Source: Lethocerus indicus (Eukaryota > Arthropoda > Insecta > Hemiptera > Belostomatidae). From it: a stretch of DNA of 64,000 bases. Below the pieces are notes generated by a model. That model was not told the origin of the DNA. It saw only the letters and a program-made list of their open reading frames with translations, and did not search any database. The translations under genes and the position numbers were made by a program. Where the stretch lies: NCBI GenBank assembly GCA_019843655.1, contig JACDQD010000103.1, forward strand, positions 620,001 to 684,000. Direction: 5' to 3'. Below are positions 44,108-58,329 of the stretch, one piece after another; position 1 is the stretch's first letter; each line of letters begins with the position of its first letter.

Positions 44108-44649
44108 ATGATTTGAAATTAATAACAGGGGACGAACAGTAGTTACCGGCTTATCTTCCATTAGTATATAAATATATGTGTCTTGGGCGTATCAGAGACA
44201 TGTCTCACATGTGAGCGGCTGTAGCCGCTATCGATAAACCGATCGATCTCTCTTGTCCTGTGCTCGTGACACGCACCATTTACCAATCTGACGCTCTCCT
44301 TCTATGTGTTTTTTTAAATTTCATTTATCACTACAGGAGATTTTTTTCTTTCCTCCAGCCGTATATATGTACGCCGGTGACATATTGTCGCCTCCATATA
44401 TCATCGCGGCGGGTACGCGCTCTGGGCTATGTGTTTGTGTGCATGATCAACGCCATGTGATCAACATACTAATTGACGCTGCCTGTCCTCAAAACTCGGC
44501 CCGTCTGGTTTCAATCAAGCACGTAGTGGCTCCTGCCACGCATTCCACCGAGTTCCCGCCTTTAAGTGAACAAAAATGCTACTGAGGTCATCCTTCCGAC
44601 TGTCCAGAGTATTCGGGAGTTAAAACTAACCAGGAGTAGTTACAATTTT

Positions 44650-44905
44650 GTGTTTCTCTCCCCTCACAGCCTTTCGCTAGACCGGTTTCGTCCGCTCGCC
44701 GTCTTCAGTGGCGGTGTTAGTCGCTTTGGACGTTTTTCGGGCATCCTCTGTTTCTGCACTCCGCTGAGTACAAGTGACAGTGACAGTGCAGTGAGGATGC
44801 CCGAAAAACATAGAAAGTACCAAAAGTGACTGACACCGCTACTGGAGATGGCGAGCAACCGCAACCGGTCTACTAGCAAAATACCAAACAAAGCGAGAGG
44901 AGACC
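44650..44905. repeat. Foldback element, copy near 44.8 kb
   Basis: The left arm has CTAGACCGGTTTCGTCCGCT and TCTTCAGTGGCGGTGTTAGT; the right arm has GTGACAGTGACAGTGCAGTG, CACCGCTACTGGAGATGGCG and ACCGGTCTACTAGC. Open frames on both strands across it are symmetric artefacts of the palindrome. Confidence 0.65.
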
Positions 44906-47087
44906 AGAAAACAGAATTTAAACTAAAATTTCGAGATACGATTAAACGGTGACGCGTAGAAACCTCCTTATCTTTTTGTTTCAGATAAATTAAAACAGAC
45001 CCAAACATACTCATGACAAAAAAGCATATCGTTAGTAAAGTAGTGAATTGCCGAAAGTTAATTTCGTCGGGTTAGTCCAAATTCGACCGTACTGTATTCA
45101 TCATATTTCATAGCGCTGGGCCAAATTAGAGTGGACGGAAAATGGCGAGAGCGATATTATTTTAAACAGAAATGAGTGTTATTCTAAAAAGATGACGAAT
45201 ACACTTAGTAAGGCTGGATTTTTCTGGGTTTTATTTTATATAACGGAGTGGGGTTTTTTCCGGTTATAGGCGCGGGGCACGTGTTTCGACCGATGAGTAA
45301 CTTAAGTCTGGTCCGTTTTGGGGGGAATTCGGGTAGGAGGGTTCTTGTCTAGGGCTGTTTACCATCGAAGGGCCTATAGATTAAAGACAGAGTATCCACC
45401 AAAATCACACTTTCACCCGAGTCCCTAGCGGCCACCAACACGTCTACACTCTCAACACTGAACTTATCACCGGGTCGGATTTTATAGCCTTATTACAGTT
45501 CTAGTTTGTGAATTTTCGGTCGAAACCAAATTCAGTTTTAATTTTTTTGGATTCGCGAAATGGCGCGTGATGGCCGGACAAAAGGTAAATCGTTTCCATA
45601 TATATCTAACTAGCAAGAGTAACAAACATGTTTATAAACCATGTTTCATTTACCGAATTTGTCAGTAATACTACAACACAATTACTTAAAATTATGTTCT
45701 CACAGAATTTTCTGATGGGTATCTGAGTTATGTACACTTTAACAGGCGAATTACTCCTCCATTTAACCTACTTAAGTAGTAGAGTAATATTTGAGGATTA
45801 GCATACTGAAGGGACGAACTTTTCAACCCTAGTTTCCATAGATTTGAAAATCAATCCGCAAACCAAAGTATTAACACTTAATTAAACGCGGTGAGATTTT
45901 GTCTGCGAACTGAGAGTAAGTTGGATAAATACGCGTCTATTAATAGAATTCATATCCGAAGCGGTAGTGAAAGTTGAAAATGAACTCGCACAATTGGTTG
46001 GTTATCGAATCGTTCCGAGAATAGTAATCGCCAAGCATGAGCACTGTAATAAAATACTTCATCCGGATCCACCGAAGTACTGGGATACAGAAATTCCGAG
46101 AACGATTTGGCGGATGGTGGTTTTTAATAGCACACCGAGTCATCAGAAAGCCCCGTTGATGGTACCGAAGATGATTCATTACCAAAATTCGCACTAATCT
46201 TCGTCTTCGACATTTCTTTCGCGAAACACTAGACGGCCTTTCAATTGTCGCTATTTGTAGTTAGGAGGATGAGGATATTCTGGCTGTTTTTTTTTGCTGC
46301 AGGGAAAATTCATAATCCCCTGATATGCATCGAATAACTCCAAGCGCCGGCGTTGCAACGGGATTTATGCCCGTTATTTTCCGGTCTGTTTCAATAAACG
46401 GAATTACAGGTCGAGAATTTCAATTCTACATAGGAAAAAAATTTAGTTTTTAACCGTTAACTCTTCTATTAGTCGTTGCTTAGTAATTAAAAAAACGCCT
46501 ACCTCGTACTATTCATTCCGGGTTGGGCTCTAATGACGGACTGATGGTAGAACATCAGTCCACTAATTGAACATTTGATTTCCACTGGGATATTTCTACT
46601 GGGAGTTGAAATAAGACCGAGGCGCCAAGATTATGTCGCCCGAACGAGGAATCAAATTAATGACCCGTCCATGAAACAGTACAGAGCTCAATTTCAAAGC
46701 GGCTTCTGACGCCGGTCACAAGGCGGCGTATTAAATGTCCGTTTCCTGCCCTTTTACGCTCAGAACTACTTGATAACGAGAAGAAGAAGAAGAAGAAGAA
46801 GAAAGAAGGAGAAGGAAAAGAAAATAATCATGTTCCCTCCCCAGCCACCGCGCTCTGAGTCATGGCATTACGCAGTCGCCTTACTATGCGTGCGTCTTGT
46901 GTATGTGTCTTTTGTGTGTTTACATTACATGTACGCTCCGACTTATCGGCACATAAATACGTCCACTCGATATTATTTATAGTTTCAGAGCCGAGGACTG
47001 GATTAGTGAGCGGTCCGGACCCACAATAATCAGTAACGGATCAATAAATTTCGTTTCCGTACACAAAAGCGATATCTCTCCGCTTTA
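44906..47087. other. No gene recognised
   Basis: Only chance-length frames are present. A short purine run of GAA repeats lies at about 46778-46820. Confidence 0.5.
46778..46820 (+). repeat. (GAA)n purine run
   Basis: ACGAG is followed by consecutive GAA triplets, then a mixed AGGAGAAGGAAAAG run. It is polypurine on the plus strand. Confidence 0.85.
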
Positions 47088-48700
47088 TAAACACCCCGAG
47101 GCGCGGCGTTCTGGAAACACTTCGTTAGGTTGTTGTGTTTCTTTTTCATGTTTTGTAAATTCATTAAGAGATTCCTGCAAGTCTAAGACACTCATTATAA
47201 GACCGCTCCGTCTTCGCTAGTTTATTCGGTCCTGCAGGTAAGTGAGCAGTGAAAGTGCAGTGCGGGATGGCCCGCTGCCAACCATCACTTTACAGATGGT
47301 AAACAATCGATGATAAACAATCGATGGTAAACAATGGATTGATTTTACTCATGCTGTCGATGAGTTACCTAAAAAAAATTTTTCTCTTTTTCTTTTTTTT
47401 CTTTTTACTTTTTATTTTTTTGCTCCATTTTTTTTTCTTATTTTTGGATTTTTTATCTTTCTTTTTATTTTCTTTTTATCTATTTTTTTTTCTTTTTTCT
47501 GTTTTTCTTTTTTTTTTTATCTTTTTTGGATTTTTCTGCATATATATTTTTAAATCTTATATTTGTTTTTCTCTTTGTCTTTTTTATATAATTATATAAA
47601 TAATCACTGATAATAAAGAGTAATTTAGGATAAAGAGACTGCAGACATAAATATTTAGACATCCTTCCCGATATAAATCCCTCCATTCAAAACTCCGAAA
47701 CTAAGTATCTGCTCGAAAATTAATGCAATTCTTCACCAATTTCGTCTTACGAGTTTTCCCCGTCTTCAGTAGCGTTACGTCAAATTATTGAGGCGATATT
47801 TCTCAATATAGGCAACAGTCGGGCAACACACGCTTCCAAACCTGTTATTCTTTGTCGGCCTATTGAAAACTATTAGGGGGATGTTCCAAAAACGAATGGC
47901 GGCGATTTTTCCGCACAAAAAATTAAACCAAAATGTACGATTTTAAATTGATTACAAACGCTATTCGCGTTGTAATAAATTCGAATGAAATCTCGTCCGG
48001 TCTAACTTCAGGACGAATTGGCGATTATCTATTTACCTAAATTAAATAGAAAACTTAGAAATATTCAAACAAGAAAACAGAGTCATAAACCAAAGAATAA
48101 TTCGCGTACGGTCCAACGATGCCTCCAGCCCAAAATCCGCACCGAACAGTGACACGTTGAGGATGCATCTGTTTTCGTTAATCATTACTATATCTACTAC
48201 TTTAAAACATCAAATAACGGATAGCTGTCAGTTTGTCATGTTTTAGAGATTCCAAACACCCTCGAGGCGCGGCGTTCTGGAAACACTTCGTTAGGTTGTT
48301 GTGTTTCTTTTCATGTTTTGTAAATTCATTAAGAGATTCCTCAAGTCTAAGACACTCATTATAAGACCGCTCCGTATTCGCTAGTTTATTCGGTCCTGCA
48401 GGTAAGTGAGCAGTGAAAGTGCAGTGCGGGATGGCCCACTGCCAACCATCACTTTACAGATGGTAAACAATCGATGATAAACAATCGATGGTAAACAATG
48501 GATTGATTTTACTCATGCTGTCGATGAGTTGGGAATTTTAAAAAAATTTTTTCTCTTTTTTCTTTTTTTTCTTTTTTTTCTTTTTTATCTTTTTTTCCTT
48601 TTTTCCTTTTTTTCCCTTCCCATTGTATTCTCCATCCTGTTTTTTCTCTTTTATCTTTTTTATCTTTTTTTTCTTTTTTATCTATTTTTTCTTTTTTATC

Positions 48701-48756
<56 letters not shown>

Positions 48757-51700
48757 CGCTTTTTTTCCTTTTTCCCTTCCATTGTATTTTCCATTCTGTT
48801 TTTCTCTTTTGTCTTTTTAACTCTTTTTCGTTTTATCTTTTTCTTTTTTCCCCCCTTTTTTTCCCTTGTTTTCTGCAGTCTTTTACCCTAAATTACTACC
48901 TAAATTAAAATTAGAATCTTATATTTTTTATAACGATAAATAATCACTTATATCATATATATATATATATATATATAATCACTTTGCTGCTCGCCGAAAT
49001 TACATAGTTTCTAATTTAGTTAGTAATTTAGGATAAAAGACTGCAGACATAAATATTTAGACATTCCCGATATAAATCCCTCCATTCAAAACTCCGAAAC
49101 TAAGTATCTGCTCGAAAATTAATGCAATTCTTCACCAATTTCGTCTTACGAGTTTTCCCCGTCTTCAGTAGCGTTACGTCAAATTATTGAGGCGATATTT
49201 CTCAATATAGGCAACAGTCGGGCAACACACGCTTCCAAACCTGTTATTCTTTGTCGGCCTATTGAAAACTATTAGGGGGATGTTCCAAAAACGAATGGCG
49301 GCGATTTTTCCGCACAAAAATTAAACCAAAATGTACGATTTTAAATTGATTACAAACGCTATTCGCGTTGTAATAAATTCGAATGAAATCTCGTCCGGTC
49401 TAACTTCAGGACGAATTGGCGATTATCTATTTACCTAAATTAAATAGAAAACTTAGAAATATTCAAACAAGAAAAACAGAGTCATAAACCAAAAGAATAA
49501 TTCGCGTACGGTCCAACGATGCCTCCAGCCCAAAATCCGCACCGAACAGTGACACGTTGAGGATGCATCTGTTTTTCGTTAATCATTACTATATCTACTA
49601 CTTTAAAACATCAAATAACGGATAGCTGTCAGTTTGTCATGTTTTAGAGATTCCAAACACCCCGAGGCGCGGCGTTCTGGAAACACTTCGTTAGGTTGTT
49701 GTGTTTCTTTTTCATGTTTTGTAAATTCATTAAGAGATTCCTCCAAGTCTAAGACACTCATTATAAGACCGCTCCGTATTCGCTAGTTTATTCGGTCCTG
49801 CAGGTAAGTGAGCAGTGAAAGTGCAGTGCGGGATGGCCCACTGCCAACCATCACTTTACAGATGGTAAACAATCGATGATAAACAATCGATGGTAAACAA
49901 TGGATTGATTTTACTCATGCTGTCGATGAGTTGGGAATTTTAAAAAAAATTTTTTCTCTTTTTTCTTTTTTTTCTTTTTTTACTTTTTTATCTTTTTTTT
50001 CCTTTTTTTTCCCTTCCCATTGTATTCTCCATCCTGTTTTTTCTCTTTTATCTTTTTTATCTTTTTTTTTTTTATCTATTTTTTTTTTATCTATTTTTCT
50101 TTTTCTGGATTTTTCTTTTTTTTCTTTCTTTTTATCCTTTTTCGCTTTTTCCTTTTTCCCTTCCATTGTATTTTCCATTCTGTTTTTCTCTTTTGTCTTT
50201 TTAACTCTTTTTTCGTTTTATCTTTTTTTCTTTTTCCCCCTTTTTTCCCTTGTTTTCTGCAGTCTTTTAACCTAAATTACTACCTAAATTAAAATTAGAA
50301 TCTTATATTTTTTATAACGATAAATAATCACTTATATCATATATATATATATATATAATCACTTTGCTGCTCGCCGAAATTACATAGTTTCTAATTTAGT
50401 TAGTAATTTAGGATAAAAGACTGCAGACATAAATATTTAGACATTCCCGATATAAATCCTCCATTCAAAACTCCGAAACTAAGTATCTGCTCGAAAATTA
50501 ATGCAATTCTTCACCAATTTCGTCTTACGAGTTTTCCCTGTCTTCAGTAGCGTTACGTCAAATTATTGAGGCGATATTTCTCAATATAGGCAACAGTCGG
50601 GCAACACACGCTTCCAAACCTGTTATTCTTTGTCGGCCTATTGAAAACTATTAGGGATGTTCCAAAACGAATGGCGGCGATTTTTCCGCACAAAAAATTA
50701 AACCAAAATGTACGATTTTTAAATTGATTACAAACGCTATTCGCGTTGTAATAAATTCGGAATGAAATCTCGTCCGGTCTAACTTCAGGACGAATTGGCG
50801 ATTATCTATTTACCTAAATTAAATAGAAAACTTAGAAATATTCAAACAAGAAAAACAGAGTCATAAACCAAAAGAATAATTCGCGTACGGTCCAACGATG
50901 CCTCCAGCCCAAAATCCGCACCGAACAGTGACACGTTGAGGATGCATCTGTTTTTCGTTAATCATTACTATATCTACTACTTTAAAACATCAAATAACGG
51001 ATAGCTGTCAGTTTGTCATGTTTTAGAGATTCCAAACACCCGAGGCGCGGCGTTCTGAAACACTTCGTTAGGTTGTTGTGTTTCTTTTCATGTTTTGTAA
51101 ATTCATTAAGAGATTCCTCCAAGTCTAAGACACTCATTATAAGACCGCTCCGTATTCGCTAGTTTATTCGGTCCTGCAGGTAAGTGAGCAGTGAAAGTGC
51201 GGTGCGGGATGGCCCACTGCCAACCATCACTTTACAGATGGTAAACAATCGATGATAAACAATCGATGGTAAACAATGGATTGATTTTACTCATGCTGTC
51301 GATGAGTTGGGAATTTTAAAAAAAATTTTTTCTCTTTTTTCTTTTTTTTTTTTTCTTTTTTTCTTTTTTTCCCTTCCCATTGTATTCTCCATCCTGTTTT
51401 TTCTCTTTTATCTTTTTTATCTTTTTTTTCTTTTTTATCTATTTTTTCTTTTTTATCTATTTTTTCTTTTTTTCTTTCTTTTTTTTCTTTTTATCCTTTT
51501 TCGCTTTTTCCTTTCCCTTCCCATTGTATTTTCCATTCTGTTTTTCTCTTTTAACTCTTTTTCGTTTTTATCTTTTTTTTTTTTCCTTGTTTTCTGCAGT
51601 CTTTTACCTAAATTACTACCTAAATTAAAATTAGAATCTTATATTTTTATAACGATAAATAATCACTTATATCATATATATATATATATATATCACTGCT

Positions 51701-54700
51701 GCTCGCCGAAATTACAAAGTTTCTAATTTAGTTAGTAATTTAGGATAAAAGACTGCAGACATAAATATTTAGACATTCCTGATATAAATCCTCCATTCAA
51801 AACTCCGAAACTAAGTATCTGCTCGAAAATTAATGCAATTCTTCACCAATTTCGTCTTACGAGTTTTCCCCGTCTTCAGTAGCGTTACGTCAAATTATTG
51901 AGGCGATATTTCTCAATATAGGCAACAGTCGGGCAACACACGCTTCCAAACCTGTTATTCTTTGTCGGCCTATTGAAAACTATTAGGGATGTTCCAAAAC
52001 GAATGGCGGCGATTTTTCCGCACAAAAATTAAACCAAAATGTACGATTTTTAAATTGATTACAAACGCTATTCGCGTTGTAATAAATTCGAATGAAATCT
52101 CGTCCGGTCTAACTTCAGGACGAATTGGCGATTATCTATTTACCTAAATTAAATAGAAAACTTAGAAATATTCAAACAAGAAAAACAGAGTCATAAACCA
52201 AAAGAATAATTCGCGTACGGTCCAACGATGCCTCCAGCCCAAAATCCGCACCGAACAGTGACACGTTGAGGATGCATCTGTTTTCGTTAATCATTACTAT
52301 ATCTACTACTTTAAAACATCAAATAACGGATAGCTGTCAGTTTGTCATGTTTTAGAGATTCCAAACACCCGAGGCGCGGCGTTCTGGAAACACTTCGTTA
52401 GGTTGTTGTGTTTCTTTTTCATGTTTTGTAAATTCATTAAGAGATTCCTCCAAGTCTAAGACACTCATTATAAGACCGCTCCGTATTCGCTAGTTTATTC
52501 GGTCCTGCAGGTAAGTGAGCAGTGAAAGTGCGGTGCGGGATGGCCCACTGCCAACCATCACTTTACAGATGGTAAACAATCGATGATAAACAATCGATGG
52601 TAAACAATGGATTGATTTTACTCATGCTGTCGATGAGTTGGGAATTTTAAAAAAATTTTTTTCTCTTTTTTCTTTTTTTTCTTTTTTATTTTTTTTTCTT
52701 TTTTTTTTTCCCTTCCCATTGTATTCTCCATCCTGTTTTTTCTCTTTTATCTTTTTTATCTATTTTTTCTTTTTTATCTATTTTTTCCTTTTTTTCTGGA
52801 AATTTTTTCTTTTTTTTCTTTCTTTTTTTTCTTTTTTATCCTTTTTTTCGCTTTTTTCCTTTTTTTCCCTTCCCATTGTATTTTCCATTCTGTTTTTTCT
52901 CTTTTGTCTTTTTTAACTCTTTTTTCGTTTTTATCTTTTTTTTCTTTTTTCCCCCCTTTTTTTCCCTTGTTTTCTGCAGTCTTTTACCCTAAATTACTAC
53001 CTAAATTAAAATTAGAATCTTATATTTTTTATAACGATAAATAATCACTTATATCATATATATATATATATATAATCACTGCTGCTCGCCGAAATTACAA
53101 AGTTTCTAATTTAGTTAGTAATTTAGGATAAAAGACTGCAGACATAAATATTTAGACATTCCCGATATAAATCCCTCCATTCAAAACTCCGAAACTAAGT
53201 ATCTGCTCGAAAATTAATGCAATTCTTCACCAATTTCGTCTTACGAGTTTTCCCCGTCTTCAGTAGCGTTACGTCAAATTATTGAGGCGATATTTCTCAA
53301 TATAGGCAACAGTCGGGCAACACACGCTTCCAAACCTGTTATTCTTTGTCGGCCTATTGAAAACTATTAGGGGGATGTTCCAAAAACGAATGGCGGCGAT
53401 TTTTCCGCACAAAAAATTAAACCAAAATGTACGATTTTTAAATTGATTACAAACGCTATTCGCGTTGTAATAAATTCGGAATGAAATCTCGTCCGGTCTA
53501 ACTTCAGGACGAATTGGCGATTATCTATTTACCTAAATTAAATAGAAAACTTAGAAATATTCAAACAAGAAAAACAGAGTCATAAACCAAAAGAATAATT
53601 CGCGTACGGTCCAACGATGCCTCCAGCCCAAAATCCGCACCGAACAGTGACACGTTGAGGATGCATCTGTTTTCGTTAATCATTACTATATCTACTACTT
53701 TAAAACATCAAATAACGGATAGCTGTCAGTTTGTCATGTTTTAGAGATTCCAAACACCCGAGGCGCGGCGTTCTGGAAACACTTCGTTAGGTTGTTGTGT
53801 TTCTTTTCATGTTTTGTAAATTCATTAAGAGATTCCTCCAAGTCTAAGACACTCATTATAAGACCGCTCCGTCTTCGCTAGTTTATTCGGTCCTGCAGGT
53901 AAGTGAGCAGTGAAAGTGCGTGCGGGATGGCCACTGCCAACCATCACTTTACAGATGGTAAACAATCGATGATAAACAATCGATGGTAAACAATGGATTG
54001 ATTTTACTCATGCTGTCGATGAGTTGGGAATTTTAAAAAAAATTTTTTCTCTTTTTTCTTTTTTTTTACTTTTTTATCTTTTTTTTCCTTTTTTCCTCTT
54101 TTTTCCCTTCCCATTGTATTCTCCATCCTGTTTTTTCTCTTTTATCTTTTTTATCTTTTTTTTCTTTTTTATCTATTTTTTCTTTTTTATCTTTTTTTTT
54201 CTTTTTTTCTGTTATTTTTTTCTTTTTTTTTTTTTTTTTTTTTTATCCTTTTTTCCTTTTTCCTTTTTCCCTTCCCATTGTATTTTCCATTCTGTTTTTC
54301 TCTTTTGTCTTTTTAACTCTTTTTCGTTTTTATCTTTTTTCTTTTTCCCCCCCTTTTTTTCCCTTGTTTTCTGCAGTCTTTTACCCTAAATTACTACCTA
54401 AATTAAAATTAGAATCTTATATTTTTTATAACGATAAATAATCACTTATATCATATATATATATATATAATCACTGCTGCTCGCCGAAATTACAAAGTTT
54501 CTAATTTAGTTAGTAATTTAGGATAAAAGACTGCAGACATAAATATTTAGACATTCCCGATATAAATCCCTCCATTCAAAACTCCGAAACTAAGTATCTG
54601 CTCGAAAATTAATGCAATTCTTCACCAATTTCGTCTTACGAGTTTTCCCCGTCTTCAGTAGCGTTACGTCAAATTATTGAGGCGATATTTCTCAATATAG

Positions 54701-56694
54701 GCAACAGTCGGGCAACACACGCTTCCAAACCTTTTATTCTTTGTCGGCCTATTGAAAACTATTAGGGGGATGTTCCAAAAACGAATGGCGGCGATTTTTC
54801 CGCACAAAAAATTAAACCAAAATGTACGATTTTTAAATTGATTACAAACGCTATTCGCGTTGTAATAAATTCGAATGAAATCTCGTCCGGTCTAACTTCA
54901 GGACGAATTGGCGATTATCTATTTACCTAAATTAAATAGAAAACTTAGAAATATTCAAACAAGAAAAACAGAGTCATAAACCAAAAGAATAATTCGCGTA
55001 CGGTCCAACGATGCCTCCAGCCCAAAATCCGCACCGAACAGTGACACGTTGAGGATGCATCTGTTTTCGTTAATCATTACTATATCTACTACTTTAAAAC
55101 ATCAAATAACGGATAGCTGTCAGTTTGTCATGTTTTAGAGATTCCAAACACCCGAGGCGCGGCGTTCTGAAACACTTCGTTAGGTTGTTGTGTTTCTTTT
55201 TCATGTTTTGTAAATTCATTAAGAGATTCCTCCAAGTCTAAGACACTCATTATAAGACCGCTCCGTATTCGCTAGTTTATTCGGTCCTGCAGGTAAGTGA
55301 GCAGTGAAAGTGCGGTGCGGATGGCCTGCCAACCATCACTTTACAGATGGTAAACAATCGATGATAAACAATCGATGGTAAACAATGGATTGATTTTACT
55401 CATGCTGTCGATGAGTTAGGGAGAAAAAAATGCGCGACTCGATTTGATTCCTTCTTTTTTCTTTTCCTTTTTGAAAGTTTTTTTGTTTTCTGCAGTCTTT
55501 TACCCTAAATTAAAATTAGAATCTTATATTTTTATAACGATAAATAATCACTTATATCATATATATATATATATAATCACTGCTGCTCGCCGAAATTACA
55601 AAGTTTCTAATTTAGTTAGTAATTTAGGATAAAAGACTGCAGACATAAATATTTAGACGATATAAATCCTCCATTCAAAACTCCGAAACTAAGTATCTGC
55701 TCGAAAATTAATGCAATTCTTCACCAATTTCGTCTTACGAGTTTTCCCGTCTTCAGTAGCGTTACGTCAAATTATTGAGGCGATATTTCTCAATATAGGC
55801 AACAGTCGGGCAACACACGCTTCCAAACCTGTTATTCTTTGTCGGCCTATTGAAAACTATTAGGGGATGTTCCAAAACGAATGGCGGCGATTTTTTCCGC
55901 ACAAAAATTAAACCAAAATGTACGATTTTTCAAATTGATTACAAACGCTATTCGCGTTGTAATAAATTCGGAATGAAATCTCGTCCGGTCTAACTTCAGG
56001 ACGAATTGGCGATTATCTATTTACCTAAATTAAATAGAAAACTTAGAAATATTCAAACAAGAAAAACAGAGTCATAAACCAAAAGAATAATTCGCGTACG
56101 GTCCAACGATGCCTCCAGCCCAAAATCCGCACCGAACAGTGACACGTTGAGGATGCATCTGTTTTCGTTAATCATTACTATATCTACTACTTTAAAACAT
56201 CAAATAACGGATAGCTGTCAGTTTGTCATGTTTTAGAGATTCCAAATGAGGCGCGGCGTTCTGAAACACTTCGTTAGGTTGTTGTGTTTCTTTTCATGTT
56301 TTGTAAATTCATTAAGAGATTCCTCCAAGTCTAAGACACTCATTATAAGACCGCTCCGTATTCGCTAGTTTATTCGGTCCTGCAGGTAAGTGAGCAGTGA
56401 AAGTGCGGTGCGGGATGGCCCACTGCCAACCATCACTTTACAGATGGTAAACAATCGATGATAAACAATCGATGGTAAACAATGGATTGATTTTACTCAT
56501 GCTGTCGATTTTGAGAATTTTTTAAAAAATTTTTTTTCTTTTTATCTTATATTTTTCTTTTTTTCTTTTTCTTTTTCTTTAATTTTTTTTTCTTTTTCTT
56601 TCGATCCGAGCTTTTTTTGACTTTTTTCCCCTTTTTTTCCCTATTTTCTAGCTTCTACCCTAAATTACTACCTAAATTAAAATTAGAATCTTAT
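47088..56694 (+). repeat. Tandem array of about 1.38-kb units with pyrimidine tracts
   Basis: The marker CCTGCAGGTAAGTGAGCAGT occurs eight times (near 47230, 48395, 49797, 51174, 52505, 53893, 55288 and 56381), giving periods of about 1.16, 1.40, 1.38, 1.33, 1.39, 1.40 and 1.09 kb. Each unit has GAGGCGCGGCGTTCTG, the marker, three TAAACAA motifs, a T-rich tract of up to about 400 bases, an ATATAT run and about 700 well-conserved bases from GCTGCTCGCCGAAATTACA to GATTCCAAACACCC. Differences are mainly single-base indels and T-tract length. The only long frames are phenylalanine-rich translations of the tract, so no protein is proposed. Confidence 0.9.
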
Positions 56695-57602
56695 AGGAAT
56701 TTCATCGCCGACTGTTCTGCTGTTTCAGCCCTCAGTCTCGTTTGGTTACTACAGCTTACTACAGTTCTATAACGCAATTGAGCTTACGCTTTTATTTTAT
56801 CCTGTTCTGTCGCATAATGCGGGATGTGAATTTTTTTTCGTTTAGGTGGAATTCAAGCTTCTGATTTTTTCTTAGATTTTCAGTGTTCCATCAGGAATTT
56901 TGTCACGAGCTATTTGGGATTGAAAAGGGAACTACGTGACCTAAAAACAGGTAATATTAGTTATAATATGAGCAATTTCTCTGAGTATACCCTAGAGGTA
57001 CACACACACCAAGGTTTATGCAAGGTTTATGAAAGTTATAATTCAGAATTGTATTCTTTAACCATTTTATGCTGTTGACTGAATAACGATTAATAGAATG
57101 GTAAAATGTATATCAAAAACTTATATAAAATTATATTATAAAATATTAAGTGGTAAGTTGAAAGTAATAAATAAAGGCATAATCCTTTTCACATAATTAT
57201 AACATGAAAAATATATTTTATAATTTCATGTAGAACAATCGACTGAAAGTAATGTTTTATTACTTTCTTTTATATAGTCAAAATTGTATATATAAAGCAT
57301 TGTGGTCAAATATAGTTAGTTCGAATTAGTTTGTTACTATTCATTTGCTTTCTCATTTGAGTTTATTATTTAATACACAGTTTGGTATTCATTTTACTTT
57401 ATTTCCTGTATTTCTTGTTACTTACCGTCAATAATTTGATGTTGAACTACATACTCTTACTATGTTCTGCTAACGAGTGTTAATATTCACATAAATATGT
57501 ATTATATACATTTATTTATTACTTCCTAATGACCACTTAATATTTCTTCTGATTTTAGGTTATACATTTCACTATTATGTACAACATATGTAGTATAACA
57601 TT
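56695..57602. other. No gene recognised
   Basis: AT-rich sequence beyond the satellite, without supportable features. Confidence 0.5.
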
Positions 57603-58110
57603 GTATAAAAAAATCAGAAGCTGTAAATAGGACCAATACTTTCACTAATCTTATTTGGCCTTGGAGACTTGGTGATCTTTGTGGAAATTGCATTAAGTAC
57701 AACATACCTATTATAAATTAGTATGATATCAATACTAGTAGAATTATTACTTAATGTTAGTGGAACAAATTAAGATTATGTAGTTTACCATCAAATTAAC
57801 GATCATGAAAAAATCAGAAGCTGTAAATAGGACCAATACTCTTACAAATCCTATTTGGCCTTGGAGACTTGGTGATCTTTGTGGAAATTGCACTAAGTAA
57901 AACATATATATTGTAAAGAGGTATAATAATAACACTAGTGGATATTAATACTCAATGTTAATGGAACAAATTAAGATTATATAGTTTACCATCAAATTAA
58001 CGATCATGAAAAAATCAGAAGCTATAAATAGGACCAACACTTTCACAAGTCCCATTTGGCCTTAGAGACTTGGTCATCTTTGTGGAAATTGCATTAAGTA
58101 GTATTGTGGA
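57603..58110. repeat. Tandem repeat, about 200 bp, 2.5 units
   Basis: AAATCAGAAGCTGTAAATAG starts units at 57611, 57811 and 58012. Each unit includes TTTGGCCTTGGAGACTTGGT and TAGTTTACCATCAAATTAAC. Copies differ by scattered substitutions and keep almost identical spacing. Confidence 0.85.
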
Positions 58111-58329
58111 AATTGAGATGCCTTTCCAACCATGTTTTTCATTGGTATTGTACCAATGTGTATTGTTTTTATTGGTATTTTCATTGGCTTGTTCCATGGT
58201 ATTTCATTAAGTATTTCATCGTCCTTGGTTTGAATGGACTAATTTTAATTTCAGTTTATAATTCTGTCCCTTACTAGTTCACCAATAATGGAACAATAAA
58301 AGGAAATTCAAAATAAATATATAATATTT

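Noticed and set aside
48529..54389. Repeated phenylalanine-rich open frames (90-140 codons)
   Set aside because: They are translations of the TTTTTC tract in each satellite unit; frame and length change between copies with single-base indels.
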